64,000 nt of DNA from assembly GCA_900465685.1 (NCBI GenBank), contig UEGR01000016.1, positions 213,258-277,257 of the forward strand. The letters are read 5' to 3'. The notes under the pieces were generated by a model. The model saw only the letters and a list, made by a program, of their open reading frames with translations. It did no database searches and was not told the origin of the DNA. How positions within the stretch are numbered: position 1 is the stretch's first letter; each line of letters opens with the position of its first letter. A program made the translations under genes and the position numbers. The DNA is from Hyphomicrobiales bacterium (lineage in GTDB: Bacteria > Pseudomonadota > Alphaproteobacteria > Rhizobiales > Rhizobiaceae). Of this stretch, positions 25,077-34,295 are shown piece by piece.

Positions 25077-26615
25077 TTATTCGCCGCGCCGACCACTGCC
25101 GGACGCGTAATGCATGATCTCTTCCTGATTGGTGTCTCGCGTCGTGAGCGTCGCAGCGATGCCCCCGCCATGAAAGACGGCGATGCGATCAGACATCCCA
25201 AGTACTTCCGGCAATTCAGAACTGATCAAAACGACCGCGATACCACGCGCCGCAAGCTCGTCCATGATCTGATAGATTGCGAATTTCGCTCCAACGTCGA
25301 TGCCACGAGTCGGCTCGTCGAAAAACATGACCCGCGGCTCACGAAACAGCCATTTGCCAATGATAATCTTCTGCTGATTGCCACCAGACAGAAGGCGAAC
25401 CGGCTGATCGAGACTCGGCGTCTTGATGTTCAGGAGATCAACATAATGCTGGCTCGCGTCCCGTTGCTGCTTTCGGTCGATAACGCCGAGACTGTTACTG
25501 ACCGCCTGCATGCGCGCCATTACCAGATTGGCATCGACGGGCATCGCGATGGCCAGACCTTGAGCCTTGCGATCTTCAGACAGGTAAGCGATGCCTGCAT
25601 CGATCCCGCTACGTGGATTTGATACCTTCAATTCTCTGCCGTCGAGCATAATCGTGCCCGCATCAAGCGGATCAGCACCGAAAATTGCCCGCGCTACTTC
25701 CGTTCGTCCCGCGCCCATCAGGCCGGCAAAGCCGAGAATTTCACCACGACGAATATCAAAGCTTATGTTTTCGAAAACATCGCGTCTTGTCAGTCCTCTC
25801 ACCGAAAAAATGACATCGTCAGCAGGCTGACGGGTCGGCTCGGGAAACTTGTCTTCCAATGAGCGCCCAACCATTCGCGCAACGATCTCATCGACAGTGA
25901 GGTCAGCAAAATCATCGGTCGAGACATATCGTCCATCGCGCAAAACCGTAACGCGATCAACAATTTCCTGCATCTCATCCAGCCGGTGCGAGATATAAAT
26001 AATGCCGGTGCCCTGGCTTTTCAGGTCACGGATCACCTTGAAGAGAAGCTGCGCCTCCTGTTCTGTCAAAGACGAAGTCGGCTCGTCCATAATCAGCACA
26101 TTTGCGTTCAGGGAAAGTGCCTTCGCGATTTCCACCATCTGACATTGGGCGACCGAAAGCGTTCGCACCTGCACATTTGTATTGATGCTAACTCCGAGCC
26201 TGTCCAAGCAACGCTTGGCATCTGCGATCAACTTCTTTCGATCGACCAGAAAGCCACGCCGAGGTTCCCGCGCGAGATAGATGTTCTCTGCAACGCTCAA
26301 ATGCGGCACAAGGTTAAGTTCCTGGTGGATGATGGCGATGCCAGCCGCTTCCGACTCCAGCGTCGAAGCGAACCGAACGGGCGCGCCCTTATAGGTGATC
26401 GAACCAGAATTTGGCTGATATACACCGCTGATAATTTTCATCAGCGTCGATTTGCCGGCGCCATTTTCTCCGCAGACAGCATGAACCTCACCGGCACGCA
26501 GATCGAAACTAACGCCCGAAAGAGCTTTCACTCCTGGAAATTCTTTCGATACGTTGTCGAGCTTCAACAGCGCAGGAGCTGTCTCAGATGACTTCTTGGC
26601 AGAAAGACCTCTCAT
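25077..26615 (-). CDS. Sugar ABC transporter ATPase, duplicated domains (RbsA-like)
   Basis: The protein (512 aa) has two ATPase domains in tandem. The first has Walker A GENGAGKST, the signature LSVAQCQMVEIAKAL and NVLIMDEPTSSLTE. The second has a degenerate Walker A (GLMGAGRTE), a good signature LSGGNQQK and VMFFDEPTRGIDVG. This asymmetry is normal for RbsA/MglA proteins. It is the first gene of the operon, with a GGAGGAGGAG SD, and divergent from the GntR gene. Confidence 0.93.
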   Translation of the reverse strand: MRGLSAKKSSETAPALLKLDNVSKEFPGVKALSGVSFDLRAGEVHAVCGENGAGKSTLMKIISGVYQPNSGSITYKGAPVRFASTLESEAAGIAIIHQELNLVPHLSVAENIYLAREPRRGFLVDRKKLIADAKRCLDRLGVSINTNVQVRTLSVAQCQMVEIAKALSLNANVLIMDEPTSSLTEQEAQLLFKVIRDLKSQGTGIIYISHRLDEMQEIVDRVTVLRDGRYVSTDDFADLTVDEIVARMVGRSLEDKFPEPTRQPADDVIFSVRGLTRRDVFENISFDIRRGEILGFAGLMGAGRTEVARAIFGADPLDAGTIMLDGRELKVSNPRSGIDAGIAYLSEDRKAQGLAIAMPVDANLVMARMQAVSNSLGVIDRKQQRDASQHYVDLLNIKTPSLDQPVRLLSGGNQQKIIIGKWLFREPRVMFFDEPTRGIDVGAKFAIYQIMDELAARGIAVVLISSELPEVLGMSDRIAVFHGGGIAATLTTRDTNQEEIMHYASGSGRRGE

Positions 26616-26759
26616 CGCGCTCCTCCTCCTAAAGCTCTGACAAAAGTTGCCACTTGATGGGGTAAAATAGAAATTTGGTCAAGCCGCTTTCTCGAAATTT
26701 ATTAATAACTGGGTTAGAATGGAAGAAAAGGCATCGAAAATGATCACTCTCAGCAACTT

Positions 26760-26770
26760 TGGTCTTACCA
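26760..26770. promoter_or_regulatory. FadR-type operator next to the gntR start codon
   Basis: TGGTCTTACCA is a perfect palindrome (TGGT-CTT-ACCA) that ends one base before the gntR ATG. FadR-subfamily GntR repressors bind TGGTnnnACCA-like sites. A bound repressor would block its own translation-initiation region or elongation. A weaker half-like TGGTCAAGCC lies near 26680 on the importer side. Confidence 0.6.
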
Positions 26771-26771
26771 G

Positions 26772-27443
26772 ATGATTGAAACCAGACGTGTCTACCAGCA
26801 GATAGCGGATCAAATCCGCGAATTCATCGATGCAAGTTCAGTGGTAGCCGGATCGAGGCTGCCGGCCGAGCGTGATCTTGCGCAGCAACTGGGTATTTCC
26901 CGTCCATCGCTTCGCGAAGCGCTAATTGCGCTCGAAATTGAAGGCGTCATTGAAATTCGATCTGGATCCGGCATCTATGTGCGGACACCCGCCGAAACAG
27001 ATGTGAATGATCAGTCATTGGGAGAAAGCCCTGTTGAATTAATGCAGGCCCGAGTTTTGATCGAATGTGGGTTGATCGCACAATGTGCGGCACAAATCAG
27101 CGAGCAAGCCCTAACAGAACTGGAAAGCGTTCTTGAAGCAATGACGCGAGAAATCGAAGCCAATCGAAAGCCTGTCGAACACGATAGACAATTTCATATT
27201 GGCCTCGCATCAGTGGTGGGAAACAGCGTTCTGACCAATATGGTGATCACGCTTTTCGATGAAAGACACAGCCCGATCTCCGAACGGATGCAACGGCGTA
27301 CGGAGAGTCCGAATACGTGGCGATCAGCGGTTGAAGAACATCACGCCATCTTAGTTGCGTTACGGGCGAAAGACCCTTTTGCAGCGCAAGTCGCCATGCA
27401 TGCACACCTCACTGCATCCGAGCGCCGATGGGTTGAAGAGTAG
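26772..27443 (+). CDS. GntR-family (FadR subfamily) transcriptional regulator
   Basis: The protein (223 aa) has an N-terminal winged helix (IADQIREFIDASSVVAGSRLPAERDLAQQLGISRPSLREAL, about 11-51) followed by an all-helical FCD effector domain. The FCD domain carries metal-binding candidates D138/H142 (HDRQFHIGLAS) and a C-terminal HHAIL and MHAHL. It probably represses the divergent sugar importer and aldose dehydrogenase genes and is induced by their substrate. Confidence 0.9.
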   Translation: MIETRRVYQQIADQIREFIDASSVVAGSRLPAERDLAQQLGISRPSLREALIALEIEGVIEIRSGSGIYVRTPAETDVNDQSLGESPVELMQARVLIECGLIAQCAAQISEQALTELESVLEAMTREIEANRKPVEHDRQFHIGLASVVGNSVLTNMVITLFDERHSPISERMQRRTESPNTWRSAVEEHHAILVALRAKDPFAAQVAMHAHLTASERRWVEE

Positions 27444-27458
27444 CATTGAACTACTCTT
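27436..27458 (+). terminator. Hairpin over the gntR stop codon
   Basis: AAGAGTAG (27436-27443) pairs perfectly with CTACTCTT (27451-27458) across seven bases and includes the TAG stop. No T-run follows, so termination is uncertain. Between here and 27831 only short repeats are seen. Confidence 0.4.
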
Positions 27459-27480
27459 GGGAGGTCGAGCCATATAGCCT

Positions 27481-27509
27481 TCAAGGCATCAAGGCATCAA
27501 GGCATCAAG
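27481..27509. repeat. 8-bp tandem repeat (TCAAGGCA, 3.6 copies)
   Basis: TCAAGGCA is repeated three times plus TCAAG in an intergenic stretch. Just downstream, AGCTTCTT (27518-27525) and AAGAAGCT (27529-27536) form a small palindrome. No gene overlaps the repeat. Confidence 0.8.
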
Positions 27510-27831
27510 TAGGCCAGAGCTTCTTCTTAAGAAGCTGCCCTAGATCGAAGAATGGAGCAAAACATCGTCAAACCGCGCCGCCATAGCAGTCTAACCGTTG
27601 TGCACAAACGGAATGTGATTGCCAGTCTGAAAACCAGTCTATTTTCAAGAGTTTGACAGAATCATATTTGCTGCGATCTGAAGCGCATTATTCTCTGGGT
27701 GCATTTGTGCTGAAAGTTGGGGAGAAATCCATAACGTTGAGAGTGTACCATTAAGGAAGCCTCGCCAAGGATACGCCTGTCCTGCGGTAAATCTTCCAGA
27801 CTGATAAACTGCCTCGAAAATGCCATGGAGT

Positions 27832-29004
27832 TCAAGGGTTTACTGCCTCCAAAATAGACACGTAGTTGGCGACGCCACTCCCGCCCATATTGAAGACGCC
27901 TGCAAGATCGACACGCGGCAACTGCAAGGCTCCGGCTTCACCCACAAGCTGCATGGCCGACATGATATGCATGGAAACGCCAGTTGCGCCCACAGGATGG
28001 CCCTTGGCCTTCAGCCCCCCCGAACGGTTGACCGGTAGACGCCCGTCCGCCGTTGTCCAGCCTTCTAATGCGGCGCGTGCCCCCTCTCCCGGCGCGGCAA
28101 GTCCCATAGCCTCGTAGGCTAACAACTCGGCAATGGTGAAACAGTCATGCACTTCGACGAAGGAAAGGTCATCAATACTGACACCAGCATTTTCAAACGC
28201 GCGAGCCCAGGCTTGCTCTGCCCCTTCCAGACGGTGAATTTCTCGTTTGGAAAGCGGCATGAAATCACTGACATGCACCGCTGAGCGGAACCGCACAGCG
28301 CGCGTAAAACTGCCTGCATTATCATCGCTTGTCAGGACGAGCGCCGCTGCCCCGTCAGAAATGGGCGAACAATCCGTTCGACGCAGCGGACCCACGACGA
28401 GCGGGTTGTTGTCGCTGACTGTTCGACAGAAATCATAGCCCAGATCCTTACGCATCTGGGCATAGACATTATCGACACCGTTGCGATGGTTCTTGGCCGC
28501 AATCTGCGCCAATGCATCAGACTGGTCACCGTAGCGCTGGAAATAAGCCTCGGCGATCCGAGCAAATACGCCTGCAAAGCCAGCCTTTATCTCGTTTTCT
28601 TCCCTGCGATAACTCGCGCCAAGCAAAGCGTCGCCAACACTCGCTGTGGTACCGCCAGTCATTTTCTCGGCACCAATAACCAGCACTGTTCGGCCATCGC
28701 CGCTTCGGATGAAATTGCGTCCGGCGTGAATTGCCGCACTCCCAGATGCGCAGGCATTTTCACACCGCGCCATCGGCTTGTAACGTAGCTCGGGAAGCGA
28801 TTGCAGAACCAGACTGGCCGGAAAGTCCTGCTTTGCCATACCATTATTGAACATGCCAATGAAGACGGCATCAATGTCACCAGGTTCAAGACCCGCATCC
28901 GCAATGGCCGCACCTGCAACATCCGCGATCAACGCTTCCGCATCCTTGCCCTCGTGCTTACCGAACGGCGTGTGAGACCAGCCTACAATGAGAGGATTGC
29001 TCAT
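27832..29004 (-). CDS. Thiolase family protein (SCP2-thiolase-like acyl-CoA acetyltransferase)
   Basis: This enzyme likely cleaves a beta-ketoacyl-CoA with free CoA. It has 390 aa from the ATG at 29004 (SD AGGAG; an upstream start at 29025 lacks one). It carries the nucleophilic cysteine in CENACASGSAAIH (near residue 85), the catalytic His of VEVHDCFTIAEL and the C-terminal GHPVGATGVSMH. These mark the SCP-x/SCP2 thiolase group rather than FadA/PhbA. It is last in the long operon starting at the IclR gene, directly after an acyl-CoA ligase, which fits a terminal thiolytic step. Confidence 0.88.
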   Translation of the reverse strand: MSNPLIVGWSHTPFGKHEGKDAEALIADVAGAAIADAGLEPGDIDAVFIGMFNNGMAKQDFPASLVLQSLPELRYKPMARCENACASGSAAIHAGRNFIRSGDGRTVLVIGAEKMTGGTTASVGDALLGASYRREENEIKAGFAGVFARIAEAYFQRYGDQSDALAQIAAKNHRNGVDNVYAQMRKDLGYDFCRTVSDNNPLVVGPLRRTDCSPISDGAAALVLTSDDNAGSFTRAVRFRSAVHVSDFMPLSKREIHRLEGAEQAWARAFENAGVSIDDLSFVEVHDCFTIAELLAYEAMGLAAPGEGARAALEGWTTADGRLPVNRSGGLKAKGHPVGATGVSMHIMSAMQLVGEAGALQLPRVDLAGVFNMGGSGVANYVSILEAVNP

Positions 29005-29028
29005 TCTCAACTCCTGATGGCGCACCTG

Positions 29029-30543
29029 TCACGAAGCGCAGCGTTGTACATCCATATCGCGCAATATCGTCTTGACGATTTTGCCATAGTTGTTCTTGGG
29101 CAAAGCGTCGACGAAGATATAGTCCTTCGGACGTTTGAACCGTGCGATCCGGTCCAGACACAAATTGTCGAGTTCGACGGCCGCTGCTTTGCCGACCACA
29201 TAAGCAACAACGACTTCGCCCCATTCGGGATCGGGTCGACCGATGACCGACACTTCAGTGACATCTGGATGCACCAGCAGCACTTCCTCAATCTCGCGCG
29301 GATAGATGTTGCTGCCGCCGGAAATGATGACGTCCTTCGAACGATCCTTCAGTGTCAGATACCCATCTTCACCAAAGGCACCGATATCACCGGTATGCAG
29401 CCAGCCATCTTTCAATGTCGCAGCACTCGCGGTTTCATTCTGCCAATATCCGCTCATGACCGTCGGACCGCGCACCAGAATTTCACCCGAAATGCCCGCA
29501 GGCAGTGCATTGCCTTCATCGTCGCAAACCATGACATCGACCATGCCAAACGGCGCGCCGACACTGCCCAATACCGCCCGCCAGTTTGCTCGCGTGCGAT
29601 CGGCTATCGTCTTGCGATCAAGCACGGTAATGGTCATCGGAGTTTCGCCCTGACCGTAAATCTGGGCAAGGCGCGGCCCAAACGCGTCCAGCGCAGCAAT
29701 AGCATCCTCGACATACATCGGCCCGCCGCCGTAAATAATGGTGCGAAAAGCTGCCGGATCGGCCTTATCCGCTTCGGCAACCATTCGCTTGACCATTGTG
29801 GGGGCCGCGAAGAGCGACATCCGCTGCCAGTGTGCAGCCAATTCGAAAACTTCCTGCGCATCGAAGCCACCGGATTCCGGAACGACATTAACCCCACCAC
29901 GCAATATATGCGCCATCATGTAGAGACCTGCGCCATGGCTCATAGGTGCAGCATGCAACGTCGTGTCGCCAGCCACGGTCGGATCGACCTCGCCCAGATA
30001 GGCATAGGACATGGCAGCCAGATTGGCATGGGAAAGACAGGCTCCTTTGGGCTTGCCCGTCGTCCCACTGGTATAAAACAGCCAAGCCATATCATCGTCG
30101 TTTTGTGACGCAAGCGCCAGCGGATCCGATTGCAGAAGATTGCGCCAGTCTTGCCCGCCAAGCGCAACCAGATAACGCATTCGCTGCGGTGTAACGACAG
30201 CTATTGCCTCAGCAATATCTCTCGATGCGAGCACGACGGTCGCACCGGAGTCGTCAATCGCAAAAGCAATCTCCTGCGCGTGAAGTTTAGCATTGACGGG
30301 AACCGCGACAGCCCCCGCCCACCATGTCGCGTAAAGCGCGGTGACATAGTCGGCCTCGTTCTTGGCTGCGATTACAACGCGGTCTCCGGGTTGCAGACCA
30401 AAGCGCTGCGCCAACCCGCCTGCCAAACGGGCTGAGCGTTCAGCCAGCTCACCATAGGTAGCCACCACGCGACGGCCGTAACCCACAGCTGGCAATGCCG
30501 GATTTGCCCGTCCATTTCGGGCAAGCCACGATGCCATGTTCAT
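29029..30543 (-). CDS. Acyl-CoA ligase/synthetase (class I adenylate-forming enzyme)
   Basis: This enzyme activates a carboxylic acid to its CoA thioester through an acyl-adenylate. It has 504 aa. Core motifs are in order: A3 WLFYTSGTTGKPKGA (about 154-168), A5 IYGQGETPMTI, A7-A8 GWLHTGDIG and LKDRSKDVIISGGSNIYPRE, and the catalytic lysine in A10 PKNNYGKIVKTIL. Substrate specificity cannot be predicted by eye. Its position between the HyuA/HyuB-importer genes and a thiolase suggests the acid it activates is the HyuAB product, possibly a beta-keto acid. Confidence 0.92.
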   Translation of the reverse strand: MNMASWLARNGRANPALPAVGYGRRVVATYGELAERSARLAGGLAQRFGLQPGDRVVIAAKNEADYVTALYATWWAGAVAVPVNAKLHAQEIAFAIDDSGATVVLASRDIAEAIAVVTPQRMRYLVALGGQDWRNLLQSDPLALASQNDDDMAWLFYTSGTTGKPKGACLSHANLAAMSYAYLGEVDPTVAGDTTLHAAPMSHGAGLYMMAHILRGGVNVVPESGGFDAQEVFELAAHWQRMSLFAAPTMVKRMVAEADKADPAAFRTIIYGGGPMYVEDAIAALDAFGPRLAQIYGQGETPMTITVLDRKTIADRTRANWRAVLGSVGAPFGMVDVMVCDDEGNALPAGISGEILVRGPTVMSGYWQNETASAATLKDGWLHTGDIGAFGEDGYLTLKDRSKDVIISGGSNIYPREIEEVLLVHPDVTEVSVIGRPDPEWGEVVVAYVVGKAAAVELDNLCLDRIARFKRPKDYIFVDALPKNNYGKIVKTILRDMDVQRCAS

Positions 30544-30579
30544 CGCTGCTGTCTCCCTTCCTTCTCTGGCCTTTGCATC

Positions 30580-30912
30580 TCAGGCATATTCAGGGCGACG
30601 CGGTGTGAACACATCAAGATTGAGCACATCTTCATCACCGATGACCTCCCCCCAATGAACCACATTTGGTGGAATGACCAGCACGCCGCCGGGACCGACG
30701 ATATGTTCTTCCGAACCCACCGTGAAACGGATGGTTCCGGCGAGAATATAGGCGATCTGCTCATTCTCGTGCGAATGCGGCTTTGGCTCGTGGCCCGGTT
30801 TCAGCCGGTGGAGCGCGAGCGTAGCGCCCTCACCCGAGAAGGCCTTGCGCTCGACACCGTCGCGCACGGGCGTCCAGGGAATGCTGTTCCAGTCAACTTT
30901 ATGGATGTTCAT
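30580..30912 (-). CDS. Small cupin-domain protein
   Basis: This single-domain cupin (110 aa from the ATG at 30912) has the metal-binding motif 1 GHEPKPHSHENEQIAYILAG and motif 2 PPNVVHWGEVIGDED. Three histidines and a glutamate give a complete metal site. Small stand-alone cupins of this type can be isomerases, decarboxylases, dioxygenases or storage-like sensors. The operon position, between the permease and the ligase, suggests a catalytic step on the pathway intermediate. The frame is open upstream through the livH region, but that part is not cupin-like; an ATG at 30927 is another possible start. Confidence 0.8.
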   Translation of the reverse strand: MNIHKVDWNSIPWTPVRDGVERKAFSGEGATLALHRLKPGHEPKPHSHENEQIAYILAGTIRFTVGSEEHIVGPGGVLVIPPNVVHWGEVIGDEDVLNLDVFTPRRPEYA

Positions 30913-30935
30913 CGAAATGTCTCGCATATTTGAGT

Positions 30936-31808
30936 TCAGCGGGCGCTGCCCAAAAGGCCGGAAGGCCGAATGAACAGAAAGAGCAGCAGGATCGACAGTG
31001 CCGCAACATTCTTGAAACCAGCGCCGAGCGACAGGATAGCAAGGGCCTGCACAAGACCAAGCATGATACCGCCGAGGAACGCCCCAAACGGGCGGCCGAA
31101 ACCGCCGATGATTGCAGCAATGAACCCGGATATCGCAAACGGGACGCCCATGTTGAACGCCGTATACTGCGTCGGGGTAACCAGAATTCCAGCCAGGGCA
31201 CCCAGCACCGCGCTGAGCACGAAAGCGCCGGTCAGCATTGCCGATACCGGGATTCCTTGAAGCGCTGCTGCTTCGGCATTGATCGAGCAGGCGCGCATCG
31301 CTTTGCCAAGCCGGGTGCGCTTGAAGAACAGGCCAAGCGCCGCAACGATGAATAAAGAGCCAGCCATGATCCACAATGACTGATAATTAATCGCTACCCC
31401 GCCGATCATGATCGGGGGCAGATCAAGAAATACCGGCAAGGTCTTTGGCTGGTCGTCGACCGCCAAAAAAGTCAGCCGCTCAATCACGATCTGTGCAGCA
31501 AGCGTCGCGAGGATCATCACGAACATGGCAGCGTTGCGCTTCCAGAGAGGGCGCACCACCAGTCGCTCCAGAAGCGCTCCAACGACGGCCACCACCGCTA
31601 TCGCCAACACAGCTGCCAGAAAATACGGCAGATGATACTGTTCGAGGAAGATATAGGTGACCATGCCGCCCAGCATCACAAATGCGCCCTGCGCGAAATT
31701 GACAATGCCACTTGCATTATAGATGACACAGAAACCAATGCCGATCAGACCATAAACGCAGCCAATGCTGACGCCGCTGATCAGACTTTGAAAAAGCACA
31801 TCCATCAT
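30936..31808 (-). CDS. Branched-chain-type ABC transporter permease (LivH)
   Basis: The protein (290 aa) has about eight membrane spans of the LivH family. Signatures are GCVYGLIGIGFCVIYNASG and VNFAQGAFVMLGGM at the N-terminus and GFIAAIIGGFGRPFGAFLGG in the C-terminal half. It is one of two permeases of an importer encoded in this operon (with LivM 32567-33595, ATPases 31815-32570 and 33564-34295, and the binding protein at 34292). In catabolic operons such Liv-type systems usually import aromatic acids, amides or similar compounds rather than amino acids. Confidence 0.9.
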   Translation of the reverse strand: MMDVLFQSLISGVSIGCVYGLIGIGFCVIYNASGIVNFAQGAFVMLGGMVTYIFLEQYHLPYFLAAVLAIAVVAVVGALLERLVVRPLWKRNAAMFVMILATLAAQIVIERLTFLAVDDQPKTLPVFLDLPPIMIGGVAINYQSLWIMAGSLFIVAALGLFFKRTRLGKAMRACSINAEAAALQGIPVSAMLTGAFVLSAVLGALAGILVTPTQYTAFNMGVPFAISGFIAAIIGGFGRPFGAFLGGIMLGLVQALAILSLGAGFKNVAALSILLLFLFIRPSGLLGSAR

Positions 31809-31814
31809 AAGCTC

Positions 31815-32570
31815 CTAACCCAGATATGCCGCGATGACGGCCGGGTCTTGGCGCACCGCTTCCGGCGTGCCTTGGGCGATCTTGCGGCCATAGTCGAGCA
31901 CAACTACTTCGTCTGCTATATCCATGACCAGCTTCATGTCATGTTCGATGAGCAGCACCGCGATCCCGTCGGCGGCAATCATACGCACGGTTTCGGCCAG
32001 ACGCTCGCTTTCTTCGGCGTTGAGACCAGCCGCCGGTTCATCCAGCAGCAACACACGCGGACGAGCCGCCATAGCACGGGCAATTTCGAGAAGACGCTGC
32101 TGACCATAGGGCAAGGTTGCGGCGGGGCTGTCGGCGACAGACGACAGTCCCACAAGATCGAGAAGCGCCTTCGCCTTCTCCTCCACCTCGCGTTCGGATT
32201 GTCGTTGCCAACCGGGGCGCAACAATGCGGCGAACAGGCCGCCTTTCGTCCGCAGGTGGAAACCGACCTTGACGTTTTCCAGCGCGGTCAGATCCTGGAA
32301 CAGTTTGACGAGCTGGAACGTGCGTACCAACCCCAACCCTGCTCTCGTTTCCGTCCGCAAGTTGGTCACATTCGACCCCAACAAAATGATCTCGCCTTCA
32401 CTTGGCGGCATGCTGCCAGCGATGAGATTGAAGAGCGTCGTCTTGCCGGCGCCATTGGGCCCAATGACGGCCGTGACACCCCGTTCCGGAACATCAAATG
32501 AAACATTATCGACAGCCGTCAGCCCACCGAACCGGCGCGTGGCGCCACGCACTTGCAGGATAGCGTTCAT
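31815..32570 (-). CDS. Branched-chain-type ABC transporter ATPase (LivG)
   Basis: The protein (251 aa) has Walker A GPNGAGKTT (about 37-45), Q-loop LVRTFQLVKLF, a degenerate signature TLPYGQQRLLEIARAMA and Walker B RVLLLDEPAAGLN, typical of LivG. It is six bases upstream of livH and overlaps the livM stop by four bases, so translation is coupled. Confidence 0.92.
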   Translation of the reverse strand: MNAILQVRGATRRFGGLTAVDNVSFDVPERGVTAVIGPNGAGKTTLFNLIAGSMPPSEGEIILLGSNVTNLRTETRAGLGLVRTFQLVKLFQDLTALENVKVGFHLRTKGGLFAALLRPGWQRQSEREVEEKAKALLDLVGLSSVADSPAATLPYGQQRLLEIARAMAARPRVLLLDEPAAGLNAEESERLAETVRMIAADGIAVLLIEHDMKLVMDIADEVVVLDYGRKIAQGTPEAVRQDPAVIAAYLG

Positions 32571-33595
32571 TGCGCCCTCCCCGAGGTTTTTGACGGCGCC
32601 TTGCGCGCATCAAGAGACTTAGCCAACCCGACCAGCCCCTTGGGCGCGTAGATAAGAATGATAATCAGCGTAACGCCGTAGGCCAGGTCCTGACTTTCAC
32701 TCAAGCCACGGAATATCTCCGGCAAAAGGCTGACGATAAGCGCTCCGATAATCGGCCCAGCAACAGTGCCCAACCCGCCGATATAGATCATCGTGAAAGC
32801 GAGCACGACCATATGGAGGCCAAACACCTCCGGGCTGACAAAGCCAACCACATGGACGAAAAGCGAACCCGCAATCGAAGCCAAAGCTGCAGATAGCAGG
32901 AAAGAAAGCAACTTGTACCGCGCCACATTAATACCAAGCGCGCTGGCAGCCTCTTCGCTGCCCGCGACAGCTGCAAATGCTCGCCCCACACGCGATTTGC
33001 GAATGCGTGACATGGCGAAAGCGACGAGAATTGTCAGCACCGAAAGTGTCAGCAGAATTTGTCTGTCGCTCGCAGCCTCAAACGATCCAATGCCAAGCGG
33101 AGGAATGCCCGAAATCCCGAGATAACCTTGCGTTACGGATTCCCATTCGACCGCGATTTCATAAACGATCAAGCCGATCGCCAGCGTTGCCATCGCGAGA
33201 TAATGGCCCTTGAGACGAAGTGTTGGAAGACCAATGATACAAGCCGCCACCATAGCAGCGACGAGCCCAAACATCATGGCTGGCAATGGCGCCCATTCAT
33301 AGGTTGTGGTCAACACAGCCGAGCTGTAGCCGCCGATGGCTGCAAAAGCGCTTTGACCAAAGGAGACCTGAGCCGTCAGCCCCATAAAGACATTGAGACC
33401 GGATACAAAGATCGCATAGATCAGTCCGAAAGCGACGATAGTGGAAAGATAGCCGCCGAAAATCACAGCATAGCCGACAATGGCTGCCGACAGCACCCAG
33501 ATACCGGCAGATGCTGTCAACCAGTTTCCGAGAAGGCCGCTACCGCTGCCCGTCATTGAAGGGTCACGCGAAATAATATTGTGCGAGTTCGTCAT
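32567..33595 (-). CDS. Branched-chain-type ABC transporter permease (LivM)
   Basis: The protein (342 aa) has about nine membrane spans and the LivM signature SGLNVFMGLTAQVSFGQSAF; the C-terminal half has HMVVLAFTMIYIGGLGTVAG. The ATG at 33595 overlaps the livF 3' end by 32 bases and has GAGG nine bases upstream. A second ATG 13 codons in (33556) would remove the overlap and is a plausible alternative. Confidence 0.9.
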   Translation of the reverse strand: MTNSHNIISRDPSMTGSGSGLLGNWLTASAGIWVLSAAIVGYAVIFGGYLSTIVAFGLIYAIFVSGLNVFMGLTAQVSFGQSAFAAIGGYSSAVLTTTYEWAPLPAMMFGLVAAMVAACIIGLPTLRLKGHYLAMATLAIGLIVYEIAVEWESVTQGYLGISGIPPLGIGSFEAASDRQILLTLSVLTILVAFAMSRIRKSRVGRAFAAVAGSEEAASALGINVARYKLLSFLLSAALASIAGSLFVHVVGFVSPEVFGLHMVVLAFTMIYIGGLGTVAGPIIGALIVSLLPEIFRGLSESQDLAYGVTLIIILIYAPKGLVGLAKSLDARKAPSKTSGRAQ

Positions 33596-34295
33596 GAGAT
33601 TTTACCTCGCGAGGATCAAGTGTGGCGACGATGCGCCCAAGCGAAAGAAGATAAGCACGGCAGGCGAGTTTCAGCGCCAGCGGCGCTTTCTGCTCGACGA
33701 GGATGATCGGCAAGCCCTCCGCGGCCAATCGGCCGAGAGTTTCAAGAATCTCCCCGGTTACACGCGGTGCAAGCCCAAGCGACGGTTCATCGAGAAGCAG
33801 CACCTTGGGATCGGCCATCATGGCGCGACCGACAGCAACCATCTGTTGCTCGCCGCCGGACATGGAGCCAGCGACCTGCGAAAGCCGCTCCTTGATCCTT
33901 GGAAATAGATCGAAGACACGCGTATAGCGACGCTGCAACTCCGCTTTGTCGCGCACCCGATAGGCGCCAAGTTCAAGGTTTTCGAGTACCGTCATTGGAC
34001 CGAAAATACCGCGCCCCTCCGGCACCAGGACAACGCCTTTAGCCGCCGCACCCACAGGGTCACGCCGCCCAAGCGGGGTACCCATGAACCGGACCTCCCC
34101 CTCATTGGGGGTGAGACCCATGATTGCCCGCAACAGGGTCGATTTACCCGCACCGTTCGGCCCGAGGACAGCGACCAGCTCGCCACTCCCAACGGAAAGA
34201 TCGGCTGACTTGAGCGCCTGAACATGTCCATAATGCGCTTTCAGTCCGCGGGTTTCGAGCACCGGCGCTGCACGGTGCGGCAGCTCAGACGTCAT
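33564..34295 (-). CDS. Branched-chain-type ABC transporter ATPase (LivF)
   Basis: The protein (243 aa) has Walker A GPNGAGKST, signature MSGGEQQMVAVGRAMM and Walker B KVLLLDEPSLGLAP. These are typical of LivF, the second ATPase of Liv-type importers. The start overlaps the stop of the binding-protein gene by four bases, and the 3' end overlaps livM. Confidence 0.92.
   Translation of the reverse strand: MTSELPHRAAPVLETRGLKAHYGHVQALKSADLSVGSGELVAVLGPNGAGKSTLLRAIMGLTPNEGEVRFMGTPLGRRDPVGAAAKGVVLVPEGRGIFGPMTVLENLELGAYRVRDKAELQRRYTRVFDLFPRIKERLSQVAGSMSGGEQQMVAVGRAMMADPKVLLLDEPSLGLAPRVTGEILETLGRLAAEGLPIILVEQKAPLALKLACRAYLLSLGRIVATLDPREVKSHDELAQYYFA

Noticed and set aside
27481..27509. Short direct repeats as a possible CRISPR array
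   Set aside because: The unit is only 8 bp with no spacers and no cas genes are present anywhere in the window.
28801..30108. A 435-codon plus-strand frame opposite the thiolase and ligase genes
   Set aside because: The ligase and thiolase motifs on the minus strand are intact, and the plus-strand product is rich in His, Arg and Cys without family similarity, as expected of a shadow frame.
31632..32501. A 289-codon plus-strand frame opposite livG
   Set aside because: It is antisense to Walker A/B and signature motifs of LivG; no ribosome-binding site or recognisable fold.
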